Source of the DNA: Symsagittifera roscoffensis
Taxonomy: Eukaryota > Xenacoelomorpha > Acoela > Convolutidae
DNA: 64,000 nucleotides
Assembly: GCF_963678635.1 (NCBI RefSeq)
Contig: NC_087062.1
Span: 13,002,670 to 13,066,669, forward strand
Reading direction: 5' to 3'
Shown here: positions 1 to 9,985 of the stretch, in pieces
Layout: each line of letters starts with the position of its first letter
Position numbering within the stretch: position 1 is the stretch's first letter
The notes under the pieces: generated by a model
What the model was told of the DNA's origin: nothing
Database searches by the model: none
What the model saw: only the letters and a program-made list of their open reading frames with translations
Program-made: the position numbers and the translations under genes

Positions 1-1226
1 ACCACTTCATTGAACTCCGAGCTCTCAACGGACTTGAGGGGAAACTTCATCTTCCTTGGGTCTTTTACCTGGAGACATGCCAGGCAGGCATTCACCCATC
101 TCTCGCAAGCTTTTCTCATTCCTGGCCAATCAAATCTGTGAAGTATCCTTTGTTGTACTTTGTCTATCCCCTGGTGACCCATCTGGTCGTGTGATCTGAA
201 AAGCACCTCTGTCTGGTACAATTGTGGTAGTATGATGAGGTTGTGTTTGTGTAATATCTTTTCCTCATCTCTCCTCTTGCACGCTACCACTCCATCAGCT
301 GTGTGATAAAGTAAGTCTTTCTTTTCTTTGTAGAACTGGCTCAAGATCTTGTAGCTGTCTTCCTCAAGTTCCCCCTTCTCCTTGACCCCCGACTGGATCC
401 ATTTGGAGAGGTTACTTGTCATTTTGTCATTCTTCTGGGCTCTTATCAGGTCTGACAGCCTATATCTTGCCTTGACATGCTCCTTTAGCGCCATGATCTG
501 TCCATTCATCTCACCAGGGTTGTGGATGTCATCACTCAGTTTCACGCATATCATCCTTTTCACGATTTTCATATCATCTTCTGGCACCAGATTCGTTCTG
601 ATGTTTGAGTTGCATGATAGTTCCCTGAATGGTTTCCTTGCGACCGCAATTTTCTCAAGTTCCTCACCACCTCGCATCTCCTGTATGTCCATGTTGTATG
701 TTCCTGAAGATGGATCCGTCTGTAACTCCCTGTCGTGGTGCCTTGTCTTCTTTTCCGCCAGTATCATGCACAGACTGTCCTGGTTTTCGCTGCTCTCATC
801 CGAGTCTTCATCCCATCCTTCACGCTCCCCGGACAATTTTCCTTCTCCGGTTCCTTCTTCCGTGAACCTGGAACACTCCCCGGACTCTTGACCTAGTCCC
901 AGGTGTTCAGTATCTTCCTTGAACGTCACTTTCTTTTTCCTAACCTTGGTCTGCTCCAGAATGTCTTCGGGGATTTTGTCAACTAGTGACCGCACGACAT
1001 CTTTGCTGTCAGTGACGCTTCCTCTTGATGAGTCAGTATCGTTCACTGTCTCTTTTCTCCGAAGTATAGTGAATTCCGGTTTCTCTTTACCCTTCTCCTG
1101 GATCACTGGCTTATCATCTGATAGTTTCTCGAGCAACCTCATTAAGTCATCATCTATCTGTGCAGTTCCTGCTTCCACCTGGCTAAGATCATAGCCTTTT
1201 GCCTTGAGCGTCTCCTTCACGATCTT
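1..1226 (-). CDS. Element A Pol: linker and integrase zinc-finger region (partial)
   Basis: The frame stays open from just after a TAG at 1,227-1,229 to the window edge, so this is the direct continuation of the RT-RNase H frame. The first 330 or so residues are an acidic, low-complexity linker containing two LSGE-type repeats (nucleotides 825-840 and 875-887). After that comes the integrase N-terminal region with the HHCC zinc-binding pattern: H and H in an SHDQMGHQG-like stretch and the C-x2-C in ACLACLQ. The DDE catalytic core lies outside the window. The TAG may be a nonsense mutation or a suppressible stop. At protein level it matches the intact-looking C integrase at 56,123-58,276. Confidence 0.8.
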
Positions 1227-2699
1227 CTACTTGAGTATAATCTCAATCGGAATCCTCTTGCTCTTCCTCAAGATGGTCTTCTCTGGAGGCTCTTTAGGCA
1301 ATTCAGGATGATCTTCTATCGGTTTGCCTGACTTGTCCAGCCATCTCGTGAGTGGAAGACTGTCGTACGTTTCCTTGTTCATGAATGAGAAGCCATCTTT
1401 GATTTCAGGTCTGTCTGCTTCTCTTTGCTCCTGTCTCTCATAGAACTCCGTCTTCTTACTCAAGCTGTCGGCATTCTGATGTTTATCTCGCGTTCTATGC
1501 TCAATTATCATGTTGTATCCGTCCAGGCGAACTATCCACCTCCCAATGTAACTTTGGTCCATTGAGTACGTTTTCAGCCAGCTCAGTGCTCTGTTGTCGA
1601 TTCGCAACTTGAATGGCTCACTGCCCAGGTACGCCCTGTATTTCTCGACAAAGGTAACCACCGCGAACATCTCAGCTTTCGGTGCTCCGTACTTCATTTC
1701 CGTGTCACTCAGGACTTTGCTCCCGTACGCTATTGGTCTCAAGACTGTCTTCCCATTCCATTCTTGTTCTTGGTGGAGAATCCCAGAAATCGCGACTACC
1801 GACGCATCCGTGTCTAGCACGTACATCCCTTTCTCAGTCGGCATACCCAGTACTGGTGCCTCACATAGCTCTTTCTTTATCCTCTGGAATGACTCTTCTG
1901 CTGCGTTGTTCCACGTGAACTTCTTGCCCTTGTGTCTCATTAATTGTTGCATCGGGTATACCTTGTCTGCATAGCCTTTGATGAACTCTCTATAATAGTT
2001 AGCGAAACCCAGGAAGCTCATCATTTGGTGCTCTGTCTTCGGTGATTTCCAGGTCAGGACTGCTTCCACGGCGTCCGTATCAGGTCTGATGCCGTGCTTG
2101 TCTACCATCCTGCCCAAGTATTTTATTGAGTCCTTGAGTATCTCGCACTTTGATGGTTTACACTTTAGCCCCGACCTCTTCATGCATGCAAACACTTCGT
2201 CTAGTCTCTCAATGTGGTCTTCCAGTGTTGGCGTCGCTATTACCACGTCATCCACGTAGCACATTACCAGATTGCCATACTTCTTCGTTACGCCTATCAG
2301 CGCGTGTGCCATCAACCGCTGAAATGTGGCTGTGGCATTGCAAAGTCCAAACGGCATCCGTTTCCATTGAAACAGACCCAACTCGCAGGCAAACCCTGTC
2401 TTGTCCCTGTCCTGCTTCCTTAGTGGTACTTGCCAAAAGGCCGAGCCTAAATCAAGAGTCGTAAAAAATTTTGCATCACCTAACTTCGAGAGGCTCTCAT
2501 CAATCCTAGGTATGGGATAGGCATCCTTCACCGTGACGGAGTTCAGGTATCGAAAGTCACAACAAAACCTCAACTGGTCGCCTTTCTTTTTGGCCATCAC
2601 TACTCCACACGCCCACGGTGACTTGGATGGTTCTATCATGTCATACTCTAGTAACTTCTCGATCTCTTTTCTACACGCGTCCGATTGGTGTGGGGTCAT
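1227..2699 (-). CDS. Element A Pol: reverse transcriptase and RNase H
   Basis: This 490-residue frame starts inside the RT fingers and runs through RT and RNase H. RT shows the LDLGSAFWQ region and the catalytic YVDD at about residues 148-151. RNase H of the gypsy type follows, with the first catalytic Asp in LDTDAS at about 296, then the KAEMF glutamate, DNRALSW and the HQNADSLS region. The ATG at 2,699 is not a natural start: in C the equivalent codons are continuous with upstream protease and RT. Here the upstream frame ends in the overlapping ATGA at 2,696-2,699, so one base has been lost (-1 frameshift) or the two frames are coupled. It ends at a TAG, after which the same frame continues into integrase. 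Confidence 0.9.
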   Translation of the reverse strand: MTPHQSDACRKEIEKLLEYDMIEPSKSPWACGVVMAKKKGDQLRFCCDFRYLNSVTVKDAYPIPRIDESLSKLGDAKFFTTLDLGSAFWQVPLRKQDRDKTGFACELGLFQWKRMPFGLCNATATFQRLMAHALIGVTKKYGNLVMCYVDDVVIATPTLEDHIERLDEVFACMKRSGLKCKPSKCEILKDSIKYLGRMVDKHGIRPDTDAVEAVLTWKSPKTEHQMMSFLGFANYYREFIKGYADKVYPMQQLMRHKGKKFTWNNAAEESFQRIKKELCEAPVLGMPTEKGMYVLDTDASVVAISGILHQEQEWNGKTVLRPIAYGSKVLSDTEMKYGAPKAEMFAVVTFVEKYRAYLGSEPFKLRIDNRALSWLKTYSMDQSYIGRWIVRLDGYNMIIEHRTRDKHQNADSLSKKTEFYERQEQREADRPEIKDGFSFMNKETYDSLPLTRWLDKSGKPIEDHPELPKEPPEKTILRKSKRIPIEIILK

Positions 2700-5600
2700 C
2701 GCCTCGCCCCCTCCCTGTGTGGTACCGCGTTTTCCTCAAGTTCTATTTCATGCTCAACGAAATTAAAACACCCGATATCCGCCTTATGCCTCGAAAAAAC
2801 TTCCTCGTTCCGCTCTAGTACGTCCTTGATGGCTTCGAGCTGTTCATCTTTCAGTTTGCCCCTCAAATGTTCAATCTCCGGCAGGACCGGTTTTTCATTT
2901 TGCATTTCATCTAGTGTGGGTCGCTCTGGAAAGTTCGAACAGCTCGAAAGACCATCATCCGTTTCTGACTTAAGTGATTTAATAAGACCTGAAGAATCTT
3001 TTATTTTCTGCAATCGTCTCAAGATACAAATTTTGTCCCTGTGATTGGGGCAATCAACAACTTCATTTTGTTTTGAATTCTCAATTGTTTCATATCGAGT
3101 TTTAACCGGTAAAGCATATCCCAGTTTCCTCCCTCTTTGTATCGTGATCGGTATATCAAGGGTATTCAACAAGACACTGACGCAGAGGCCGCTCTTCGTT
3201 ATCGAAAATGATCTTCCTAAAACAGCAGCACTTTGACTATTAGGATTCGGAACTATGCACACTTGCTTGTTGTCACTTAGTTCATTGTAATTTTTCATCC
3301 TCAAACTTACGATTGCCGCTTCATTAGCTTTTAGCCTCACCCTCCTACTCAAGAATACCGGTGCTTTGTTTTCATTTGCCATTATTAAATTTACCGGTTT
3401 GATTGCGTACCTCCTATCCGGGTTCCGTATCCTGAACATTGCGTTATTTAAATCAATCGTTACGTCGAAATTCCTGATGAAGTCTCCGCCCAAAATGAAT
3501 TGGTCAGATTCATCTAGGTTTTCTACCACGATAAAGCTCATCCACAGGTTACGTTCCCCCAAATTGAGGGCTATTATCGGCGTCCTGCCCAGCACCCGTA
3601 GGGCCCCTTTGTTTGCAGCTGACAGCCGTATTCTCGAGTCTATCAAGTCACCTTTGTCAAAGCCCATCTTCTCCCAAGTTTCGATTGGTATAACGCTCAA
3701 GACTGCTCCCGTGTCAAGCAACCCACGCAACTGAGTCTTTTTGCCACTTATATCCAGCACGTGCCCTGTCACATCTGCCTCCGTCCCGATGTGCATTGCA
3801 TCTTCCTCAAGCATGGCGCAGTGTCCAATCGATCTCACTTTCAATTCTTCTTTCCCTACGTAGATTTGTCCAATCAGGTCTTCGTCACATGTTATCATCG
3901 TCTTGGTATAGATGTTAATCCCATCTATATTTAGCATCACCTCGTGTGGACCGTAAGCTTCAGTATATCTGCTATCAACACGTACCGACTTGCTGCCCTC
4001 TCTCATGAGTAGTGCTCTCAGTGCTCTAGAAGTCGTTTGTGGGCTTATACCACTCAAATAGTCTGCATACACGTCAATGTGCATTATTGTCTGGTCGCTC
4101 GGCTCGCTCAAGTTTCTGGTTACCTCGTGGCCGCCCACTGTGATTATCGACATTATCCTTGTCCCGATTTTCGATATGCCAAAAGGCTTACCTGTCACCA
4201 TTTTCACAGTATTGCAATTCCCGGTCTTTGTTGAGCCCGGTACAGCCTCTGGTATTTGTTTCGATCCGGTTAATGCTTCGTTAAAATTCTGTCTTTCTAT
4301 CTCCAGCTTTAGTCGTTGCTCTATTTCTTTCGCAGCCAGATCCTGTTTCACTTTGGCAATTGCTTCCGTGGCCGCTTTCTCATAATTTATCTCTAGAGAG
4401 TTCCCTGCCGCGGATTCTATGGCATCATTAACATGTGATACAGCTTTCACTGTCTTCGTCGGCAATTCCGTGCTTGGTGCTCCTAAGTTCCTCGATTCAA
4501 ATTCGTTTTGCCTGTTCCGCTGATTCTGCACCGCCGCTAATGCCAACTTATGTTTAGGGTGACTCTGGTCCTTGACCGCTTCCCAGAACAAGGGACAATC
4601 CATTCGGAAGTGCCCCTCCTGGTTACAGAAGAAGCATCTTGCGCCTATCTTGATGATTAAGCCACTATAGTACTCGTGTTCCTCCATCTGGCTCATGTCC
4701 TCCTCATCTGGTGCATATCCTAGACTCTTCATGCCTTGTTTGTATGTTGTGCAGTCAGCCACGTGGTGATCCGCCGACCCGCAGTTCGCGCATGATCTGC
4801 GCTTGTCCATGTCATCTCTAGGTTTGTACCATGACGACCTCTGCGGTTGACTTCCCCCTTGCGTGTTCCTGTTTTCTGAATACGAGTATTTCTTGGGTTT
4901 CATCAGCATGTATTCCCTTGATTTCTGTCTCATTTCTTCGGGGGTTGGTGCGCTGTCTTTCGACAATGTGTAGTATGTTGCTAACATTGTCCTTAAGTCG
5001 TCACTTTTTACCCCATCAATGAACTTCGAGGCAATGCTAAAGTTTCTTCTGTTTGTCGACTCCTCTGGGTCACTCCTTCTTCTCAAGCTCTCGAGATCAT
5101 CTAGGAACCGATCTATTGACTCGTCGTCCCTCTGCCTTCTCTTTTCAAATCGCATCATCGCTTGGTGACCCTTCATGCCTGACCCGAATCGATTCAGCAA
5201 TATCTCGAAGATCTTGTCCGCGGTATCGCGTTCTTCTTCTTTCTTCGCAACCACGCATTTTAATGCTGTGCCTTCTAAATTGCTGAGTATGGCTGTGCAT
5301 GCTTGTCTTTCATCGTTCAAGTTGTCTTGCTCTAGATGTAATCTCATCACTTCCACCCACGTGTCAATGCATCCATCTGAGTCGTCTTTGAATTCTTTTG
5401 GCTTCTTGAATGTTTTTCTTGATTTCCCATCTCTCCTATCGCTCGAGTTAGTGTTCCTCGTGGCGAAGGCCTCTAGAGTCCTGTTCATCATCTCCCAAGT
5501 GTTTGCCCATGTCATAGCATCCGGACCTGCGTTGCTGTTAGCTGTTGAGTCCCCCGGACCAGTCGTTGTACTTGACATTCCATTCTTCATGATTGTTTTA

Positions 5601-6673
5601 GCAGCTGTTGGTGCTATGCTTATCGCATCCCTGGTTAAGGGCAACGGTGTCGATTGCCGTTTGTTCCTTTGTGGTTCTACAAAGTCAACTCTGGTGCCTT
5701 GCGTACGATCCGCTGCCTGTCTTTCTTGTGGAGTAGAACCTCTCAAGATTGCATCCAACTTCGCCTGTATTGCACACGAACTCTCGGCTTGACTCTTGCT
5801 CATTGTGTCCATTCTCCTTTCCAGGCTCCCTAATTGGCTGTTGACATCATCATATCGGTTCTTCAACTGTTGCATGTCTGTTTTGATGTTCTTTTCTCGT
5901 TCTTCATTGGTGGCTTCTACCTTATCTGACATTTCCTTGAGTCTCTCTTCTGTTGCCTTGGCCAGGTTAAAATAACTATCCAGATACTCGTTTTTGTTGT
6001 ATCTTAATTCTTTTCTTATCACTTCTCTGTCCTCTTCGCTGTGCTTCAGCTTTTTGTCGATCTGATTCAGTTTCGCCATCAAGTCACCTAGCTCAAGAGT
6101 AGCCTCTTCATGGTCAGCCGTCGGTCTTTCTTCGGCCGTCGCTTCTGCTCTAGTTTGCTCCTCTCTCGGATTGGCTTCTGTCGTCTTCGTGCTCACTGTT
6201 CCAAATGTTCGTGCTCTTTCGGCTTTTGGTTCTTCAGTCACGTTCTCTTTCGTTTTTATTCCGACCATCATCGCCAACCTTTCTGTAAAAGATGTCTTTT
6301 TTACTTGAGAGTCTTCTTTCACCGTTTCTTCGGTGTTGCCTATTGCATCTTCCACGTTGTCTATTGGTGAGAATTCTATGGGTTTCGAGTTTGGTTCTTC
6401 TGCATTGGGCATTGGAGTTGACTCCGTCGCTATTTTCCTTGTTTCATCAACACTTTGATCAGGTGTCTCTAGATCAATCTCGATGGTGGGTTCTACTCGT
6501 TCCCCTTCCATGCCCTCTCTTGCTCTCTCCGTTGTACTCCTTGTGCTGACCATGTTAACTGAAAAGTTCTTCTTTGTTATCTTTGGGCCCATTGATGTTG
6601 TTTTGCGTAGCGACGAATTATACTTTGCTTCGGTAGGTCTTTTTTCAGCTACCGGTACCCTGCTCCGCCTCAT
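2696..6673 (-). CDS. Element A Gag, protease and RT N-terminus
   Basis: A 1,325-residue ORF starting at the ATG at 6,673. Residues 1-400 are charged and partly coiled-coil. The retrotransposon gag (capsid-like) region follows at about 430-600. Two zinc knuckles of form CX2CX4HX4C are at about 628-641 and 680-693. A retropepsin-type aspartic protease has its DTGA at about 987-990 and a second ILGGDF-like strand further on. The final part is the RT N-terminus, ending at GARR where the frame breaks. The length and single frame make this the best preserved Gag-PR of the window: B and C each break the same stretch. It belongs to the same transcript as the RT-RNase H frame that begins 4 bases before its stop. 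Confidence 0.9.
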   Translation of the reverse strand: MRRSRVPVAEKRPTEAKYNSSLRKTTSMGPKITKKNFSVNMVSTRSTTERAREGMEGERVEPTIEIDLETPDQSVDETRKIATESTPMPNAEEPNSKPIEFSPIDNVEDAIGNTEETVKEDSQVKKTSFTERLAMMVGIKTKENVTEEPKAERARTFGTVSTKTTEANPREEQTRAEATAEERPTADHEEATLELGDLMAKLNQIDKKLKHSEEDREVIRKELRYNKNEYLDSYFNLAKATEERLKEMSDKVEATNEEREKNIKTDMQQLKNRYDDVNSQLGSLERRMDTMSKSQAESSCAIQAKLDAILRGSTPQERQAADRTQGTRVDFVEPQRNKRQSTPLPLTRDAISIAPTAAKTIMKNGMSSTTTGPGDSTANSNAGPDAMTWANTWEMMNRTLEAFATRNTNSSDRRDGKSRKTFKKPKEFKDDSDGCIDTWVEVMRLHLEQDNLNDERQACTAILSNLEGTALKCVVAKKEEERDTADKIFEILLNRFGSGMKGHQAMMRFEKRRQRDDESIDRFLDDLESLRRRSDPEESTNRRNFSIASKFIDGVKSDDLRTMLATYYTLSKDSAPTPEEMRQKSREYMLMKPKKYSYSENRNTQGGSQPQRSSWYKPRDDMDKRRSCANCGSADHHVADCTTYKQGMKSLGYAPDEEDMSQMEEHEYYSGLIIKIGARCFFCNQEGHFRMDCPLFWEAVKDQSHPKHKLALAAVQNQRNRQNEFESRNLGAPSTELPTKTVKAVSHVNDAIESAAGNSLEINYEKAATEAIAKVKQDLAAKEIEQRLKLEIERQNFNEALTGSKQIPEAVPGSTKTGNCNTVKMVTGKPFGISKIGTRIMSIITVGGHEVTRNLSEPSDQTIMHIDVYADYLSGISPQTTSRALRALLMREGSKSVRVDSRYTEAYGPHEVMLNIDGINIYTKTMITCDEDLIGQIYVGKEELKVRSIGHCAMLEEDAMHIGTEADVTGHVLDISGKKTQLRGLLDTGAVLSVIPIETWEKMGFDKGDLIDSRIRLSAANKGALRVLGRTPIIALNLGERNLWMSFIVVENLDESDQFILGGDFIRNFDVTIDLNNAMFRIRNPDRRYAIKPVNLIMANENKAPVFLSRRVRLKANEAAIVSLRMKNYNELSDNKQVCIVPNPNSQSAAVLGRSFSITKSGLCVSVLLNTLDIPITIQRGRKLGYALPVKTRYETIENSKQNEVVDCPNHRDKICILRRLQKIKDSSGLIKSLKSETDDGLSSCSNFPERPTLDEMQNEKPVLPEIEHLRGKLKDEQLEAIKDVLERNEEVFSRHKADIGCFNFVEHEIELEENAVPHREGARR

Positions 6674-7029
6674 TATTTCTATTTACAATTGCTCTTATTT
6701 ACAATTTTACTATATACACAATCCTATTCTAAGAATAAAATCTTTCGAGAAAAAAAAAATTTCTTAAAAAAAAATATACAACGTGGTGAAAACCTTGTTT
6801 CAGTTCTCTTTGTTATCTTTTCGAGAAACTTTCCTTATTTGTGGTCCCAACCGTACCTGGTTCCAATTAGTCTTGTTCTATCTTAATTCTGTCTTAAAAC
6901 ACTTCTTGTAATTTTACTTCAATTTCATACTGTCCCAAGACTTCCAATTGCCGTCCCTACTCTTCTTTGTACCGTCCCAGGCTTCTTTCTCTTGTCCCAA
7001 GACTGTTCGGTACCGTCCCAGTACTTTCC

Positions 7030-7520
7030 GGCAGTGTCCCAAGACTCTTGTCCAAGACTACTGTCCCAAGGCTAGTGTCCCAAGACTACTGTCCCAAGAC
7101 TAGTGTCCCAAGACTAGTGTCCCAAGACTAGTGTCCCAAGACTACTGTCCCAAGACCCTTGTCCCAAGACTCCTGTCCCAAGACCCTGTCCCAAGACCCT
7201 GTCCCAAGACCCTTGTCCCAAGACCTTGTCCCAAGACCTTGTCCCAAGACCCTGTCCCAAGACCTTGTCCCAAGACCCTGTCCCAAGACCTTGTCCCAAG
7301 ACCCTGTCCCAAGACCCTTGTCCCAAGACCTTGTCCCAAGACCCCGTCCCAAGACCTTGTCCCAAGACCCCGTCCCAAGACCTTGTCCCAAGACCCTGTC
7401 CCAAGACCCTGTCCCAAGACCCTTGTCCCAAGACCACTGTCCCAAGACTGTACTGTCCCAAGACTGTCCCCAGACTGCTCTGTCCTAAGACTTCTTCGGC
7501 ACTGTCCCAAGACTGTTGAC
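7030..7520. repeat. Minisatellite of TGTCCCAAGACC units
   Basis: More than 30 near-identical units of 11-14 bases (TGTCCCAAGACC, with CC, CCT, TT or CT between units) run head to tail, most regular at 7,140-7,440. Scattered degenerate copies start near 6,940. The repeat is open in several frames on both strands, giving low-complexity peptides that are not real genes. It lies in A's leader about 400-800 bases upstream of gag. Confidence 0.95.
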
Positions 7521-8387
7521 AAGTGTCTGGGTGGTGGGACTTCTTTCCTCTTCGTTATGGGGACTTCTTGATTCGCCGTACCTTGTACCACCACTCAAGC
7601 TCTAGTAAAATTTTCCCAAAATCCTCTCTTAAAAGCCAAATGCTGATCCCCCTTTTTCTTATTTCTCTTTTTGGCTACCTCTCTTTCAATGTTCCAAGTA
7701 ACTTGAGACCAAAACCTGTGCGCAGGTATCTTGTGATCACCTGTTCGTACAAAATTTTAACACAAATCCTCACCAAAATGCAACAAAAATCTAAGCAAGA
7801 AAAAGTAATAAAAACAGAAAGATGAGCCCACCTAAAATTTAAAGGTGACAAATGTCTACCTCCTATCTAAAAAAAATGTCTGGTACCTAATTGTCACGCG
7901 TTTCCTTCCCCCCTGCTAGCGATCTTATGGGATATTACAAAAACTGTCTATGTCCCTTCCCCCCTACCAATCCGACCAGGGTACCTTCCTTAACTCGGGT
8001 TCAAATTTCGATATCCACCTAATATTACCAACGCGTGTTAATGTCTAATGTAACTAAGTCAACGATGTCGACTAGTTAGTTACTCTAAATTCCCCCTTTT
8101 TACAATTTACAACCGCCAACCTCTAACTTAACCAGTCCCCCTTCTAACCTCCCCCCTTTTTAGCCCCCCTTCTTAAGCCTAAAATTACCTTAAGCGCCGG
8201 GTGCTAAACCTCTCAAGAGAAAACCGTAGACCTGTCTCCAGGCCTGCTCAAGTAAAAACGTTCCTCAAAACCGGGGGATGTCGCTTATCCTATTTTAGAC
8301 TTATCTCCTATAATGTAATGTGGATTTTAACGATACCCGTTCTGCCCAACTTGAGAACTCGAGAATTGCCAAATCCTTCTTGGCTGC

Positions 8388-8600
8388 TTTCCCACTCGAC
8401 TGGTCACCTGTTCCAGTCCAGTCTCCTATTGGTTCAGCTCAAGTGCTCCTGAACCACTTTCCCACTCGGCTGGTCACCTCTTCCAGTCAAGTCTCCTATT
8501 GGTTCAGCTCAAGTGCTCCTGAACCACTTTCCCACTCGGCTGGTCACCTTTTCCAGTCAAGTCTCCTTGTTGTCCAGCTAAGTTCCAAGCTATCTAAAAA
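8388..8600. repeat. 70-bp tandem repeat, three copies
   Basis: Units begin at about 8,391, 8,461 and 8,531 with CCCACTCGGCTGGTCACC and repeat at an exact 70-base period. The third copy decays after about 45 bases. Copies 2 and 3 are nearly identical and copy 1 is slightly diverged. Located in A's leader, about 0.5 kb downstream of the PBS in the sense direction. Confidence 0.95.
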
Positions 8601-9015
8601 CCCTTGACAACGCCCCACACTCGGGCTCTTCATTGAGGTTACTGGGTTAAATTGCTAGGTTGATCGAAACGATCGAACTTGTAAAACAGTATGGGTATAC
8701 TATTTAATTAATATAAAGGTTTGATCCAACTAATCTGGTGTCAAAGTCACTGTCTTTTTTCGTTTTATGGTTTTTGTTTCGCTTTTTGTCTTTTTGCTCG
8801 TGTTTTTGTCCCCCTAATTGCCCCCCTTTACTCGGTTAGCTAAGCCTCGTTCGGAGAGCGTACCAGGAAGTTTCTTGAGTTTTCTTAAAAAGCTATCACG
8901 GTACAACCGGAAGGTTTGCACATTCCTGTCGAACCGTACCGCCGGTACTCTAGAATGGGCATTCAGCCCGAAGCTGTCTCAAGTGGGTTCGACTCCGTAG
9001 TCTTGATGTCGTAAA

Positions 9016-9030
9016 CACCCAGGAGCGCCA
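9016..9030 (-). promoter_or_regulatory. Primer-binding site, element A (tRNA-Asn type)
   Basis: On the minus strand TGGCGCTCCTGGGTG lies 11-12 bases after the LTR end. Its complement reads as a tRNA 3' end: CCA, discriminator G, acceptor CAGGAGC, then T-stem bases. G73 with a CCACC T-stem is typical of eukaryotic tRNA-Asn. The same 15-mer follows the B and C LTRs, while flanking sequence has diverged. The tRNA identity is inferred from memory of tRNA structure. Confidence 0.75.
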
Positions 9031-9041
9031 TAAAAACACTA

Positions 9042-9933
9042 TGTAACATTCGTCTACTGCAGTCACACATGAGGCTTAAGAAAAATAGGCCCTATAACCA
9101 CTGGCTCAAGGGTCAGGGACACCATCTCTTGTGTTTTTCTACCTCAAGAACGGTCGGAGCCAGTTCGGTTCGTTTGTGACATGAGACTACGACCCGTTAC
9201 AGCTTAAAGGCTACTACTAAAATATCCCCCACTCTAGAATTAGAAACGTCCCCATACTTAGGTCTCTAGATACCCAAAATACATGAACGCCGTTAAAAAC
9301 CGGGTTGGAACAATCCGTTAAGTTACTTTTTATTAGACAGTGTAACTTTGATCCATTTCAGATGGATCAACCTAAAACTCGCCTTACCTCAACATAACAA
9401 TTATAAAACACACTCTAGAAATTTAAATTAGTACTCACATTGTAGCACACTCAAGAAGGGGAAATACTTCAGTCGGCAATTAACTCAAGAATTAAATAAT
9501 GTAACTAAATGAGTTTTAATATTTATCAGTTTCAATAACGAGGAAAAGTCTTAACTCTAGGATATAGTTTCTCGTGAACCATTGGGACACTCAAGTTGTC
9601 CACCTTTCCGTCGAAGGTTCACTCTGGTCCAGCTCAAATAATCGTTCTCTCGGGAATACTCTGTCTTCTATTTCAGATGGGACAGCTCTACTCTTGTTCA
9701 CTATGATGGAAATTGCGAATAGCAATTTCCTACCGATTTCTCTTGCAACTTTCCCGCGCTTTTCACTCGAACGTTCTGACTTCTCTTTTCTGATTTTCAG
9801 TTATCGCGAGAAAATCGTGCATGACAGGTTCCATTCGAAATTTTGAAAAATTAAATTTCACTCCAAAATCAAGTGTTTTTTGCTTCTCTCAAGGTCAAAC
9901 TTCCGAATATGACCGACTGGCACAAATGTCACA
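9042..9933 (-). repeat. LTR, shared by A (5' LTR) and B (3' position)
   Basis: 892 bp with imperfect terminal inverted repeats: sense start TGTGACAT, sense end CGAATGTTACA. A PBS and A's gag follow it, so it is A's 5' LTR. A polypurine-tract-like site and the giant ORF of B precede it, so it also sits where B's 3' LTR should be. It is strongly diverged from B's 5' LTR (32,072-32,992), which does not fit a simple paired LTR. It contains a perfect stem-loop at 9,708-9,730. Confidence 0.8.
9708..9730. other. LTR hairpin, A copy
   Basis: Nine-base perfect inverted repeat GGAAATTGC / GCAATTTCC with a 5-base loop, about 203 bases from the sense start of the LTR. The other LTRs carry a hairpin in the corresponding part (255-320 bases in) with unrelated stem sequence. 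Confidence 0.75.
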
Positions 9934-9985
9934 TAATCCCCGGACAGTCCCGTCAATGTCCTCATTGAATCGCGCAATGTTCGTA
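9934..9985 (-). promoter_or_regulatory. Polypurine-tract-like site before the LTR (B 3' end)
   Basis: On the sense strand CTGTCCGGGGATTA abuts the LTR start. About 50 bases here match 35,540-35,590, which sits in the same position before the LTR at 34,630-35,539. That conservation next to two otherwise diverged LTRs fits a plus-strand primer site. The core GTCCGGGGA also recurs inside pol (see the motif entries). Confidence 0.6.

Larger units (their letters stand above)
6674..9015 (-). other. Element A 5' leader, non-coding
   Basis: The 2.3 kb between PBS and gag holds no credible gene. It contains a 70-bp tandem repeat (8,388-8,600), a TGTCCCAAGAC minisatellite (about 7,030-7,520), pyrimidine-rich tracts at 7,900-8,200 and an A-rich stretch just upstream of gag (6,690-6,780). 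Long leaders of 2-3 kb also precede gag in B and C, so length is a family trait, while the repeats inside are specific to each copy. Confidence 0.7.
1..9933 (-). mobile_element. Element A: Ty3/gypsy-type LTR retroelement, 3' part outside the window
   Basis: Read on the minus strand, the element runs 5' LTR (9,042-9,933), PBS (9,016-9,030), leader, Gag-PR-RT-RNase H, then the integrase linker and zinc-finger region cut by the window edge. Domain order RT, RNase H, integrase is that of Ty3/gypsy elements. The protein clearly differs from that of B and C, so A is a separate subfamily. The coding region carries one frameshift in RT (about 2,697) and one in-frame TAG (1,227-1,229). Whether A also carries the macro and SGNH cargo cannot be seen because its 3' half lies outside. 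Confidence 0.85.

Noticed and set aside
382-1194. Plus-strand frames of 78-169 residues opposite element A pol
   Set aside because: They are antisense shadows of the open integrase-linker frame and have Ser/Phe-rich composition typical of such shadows.
7030-7520. CRISPR-like appearance of a regular short repeat
   Set aside because: Units are directly adjacent without unique spacers, and the context is a eukaryotic retroelement leader.
7114-7594. Several open frames of 97-150 residues on both strands across the TGTCCCAAGAC array
   Set aside because: They exist only because the unit contains no stops. The peptides are pure repeats and occur in multiple frames and on both strands.
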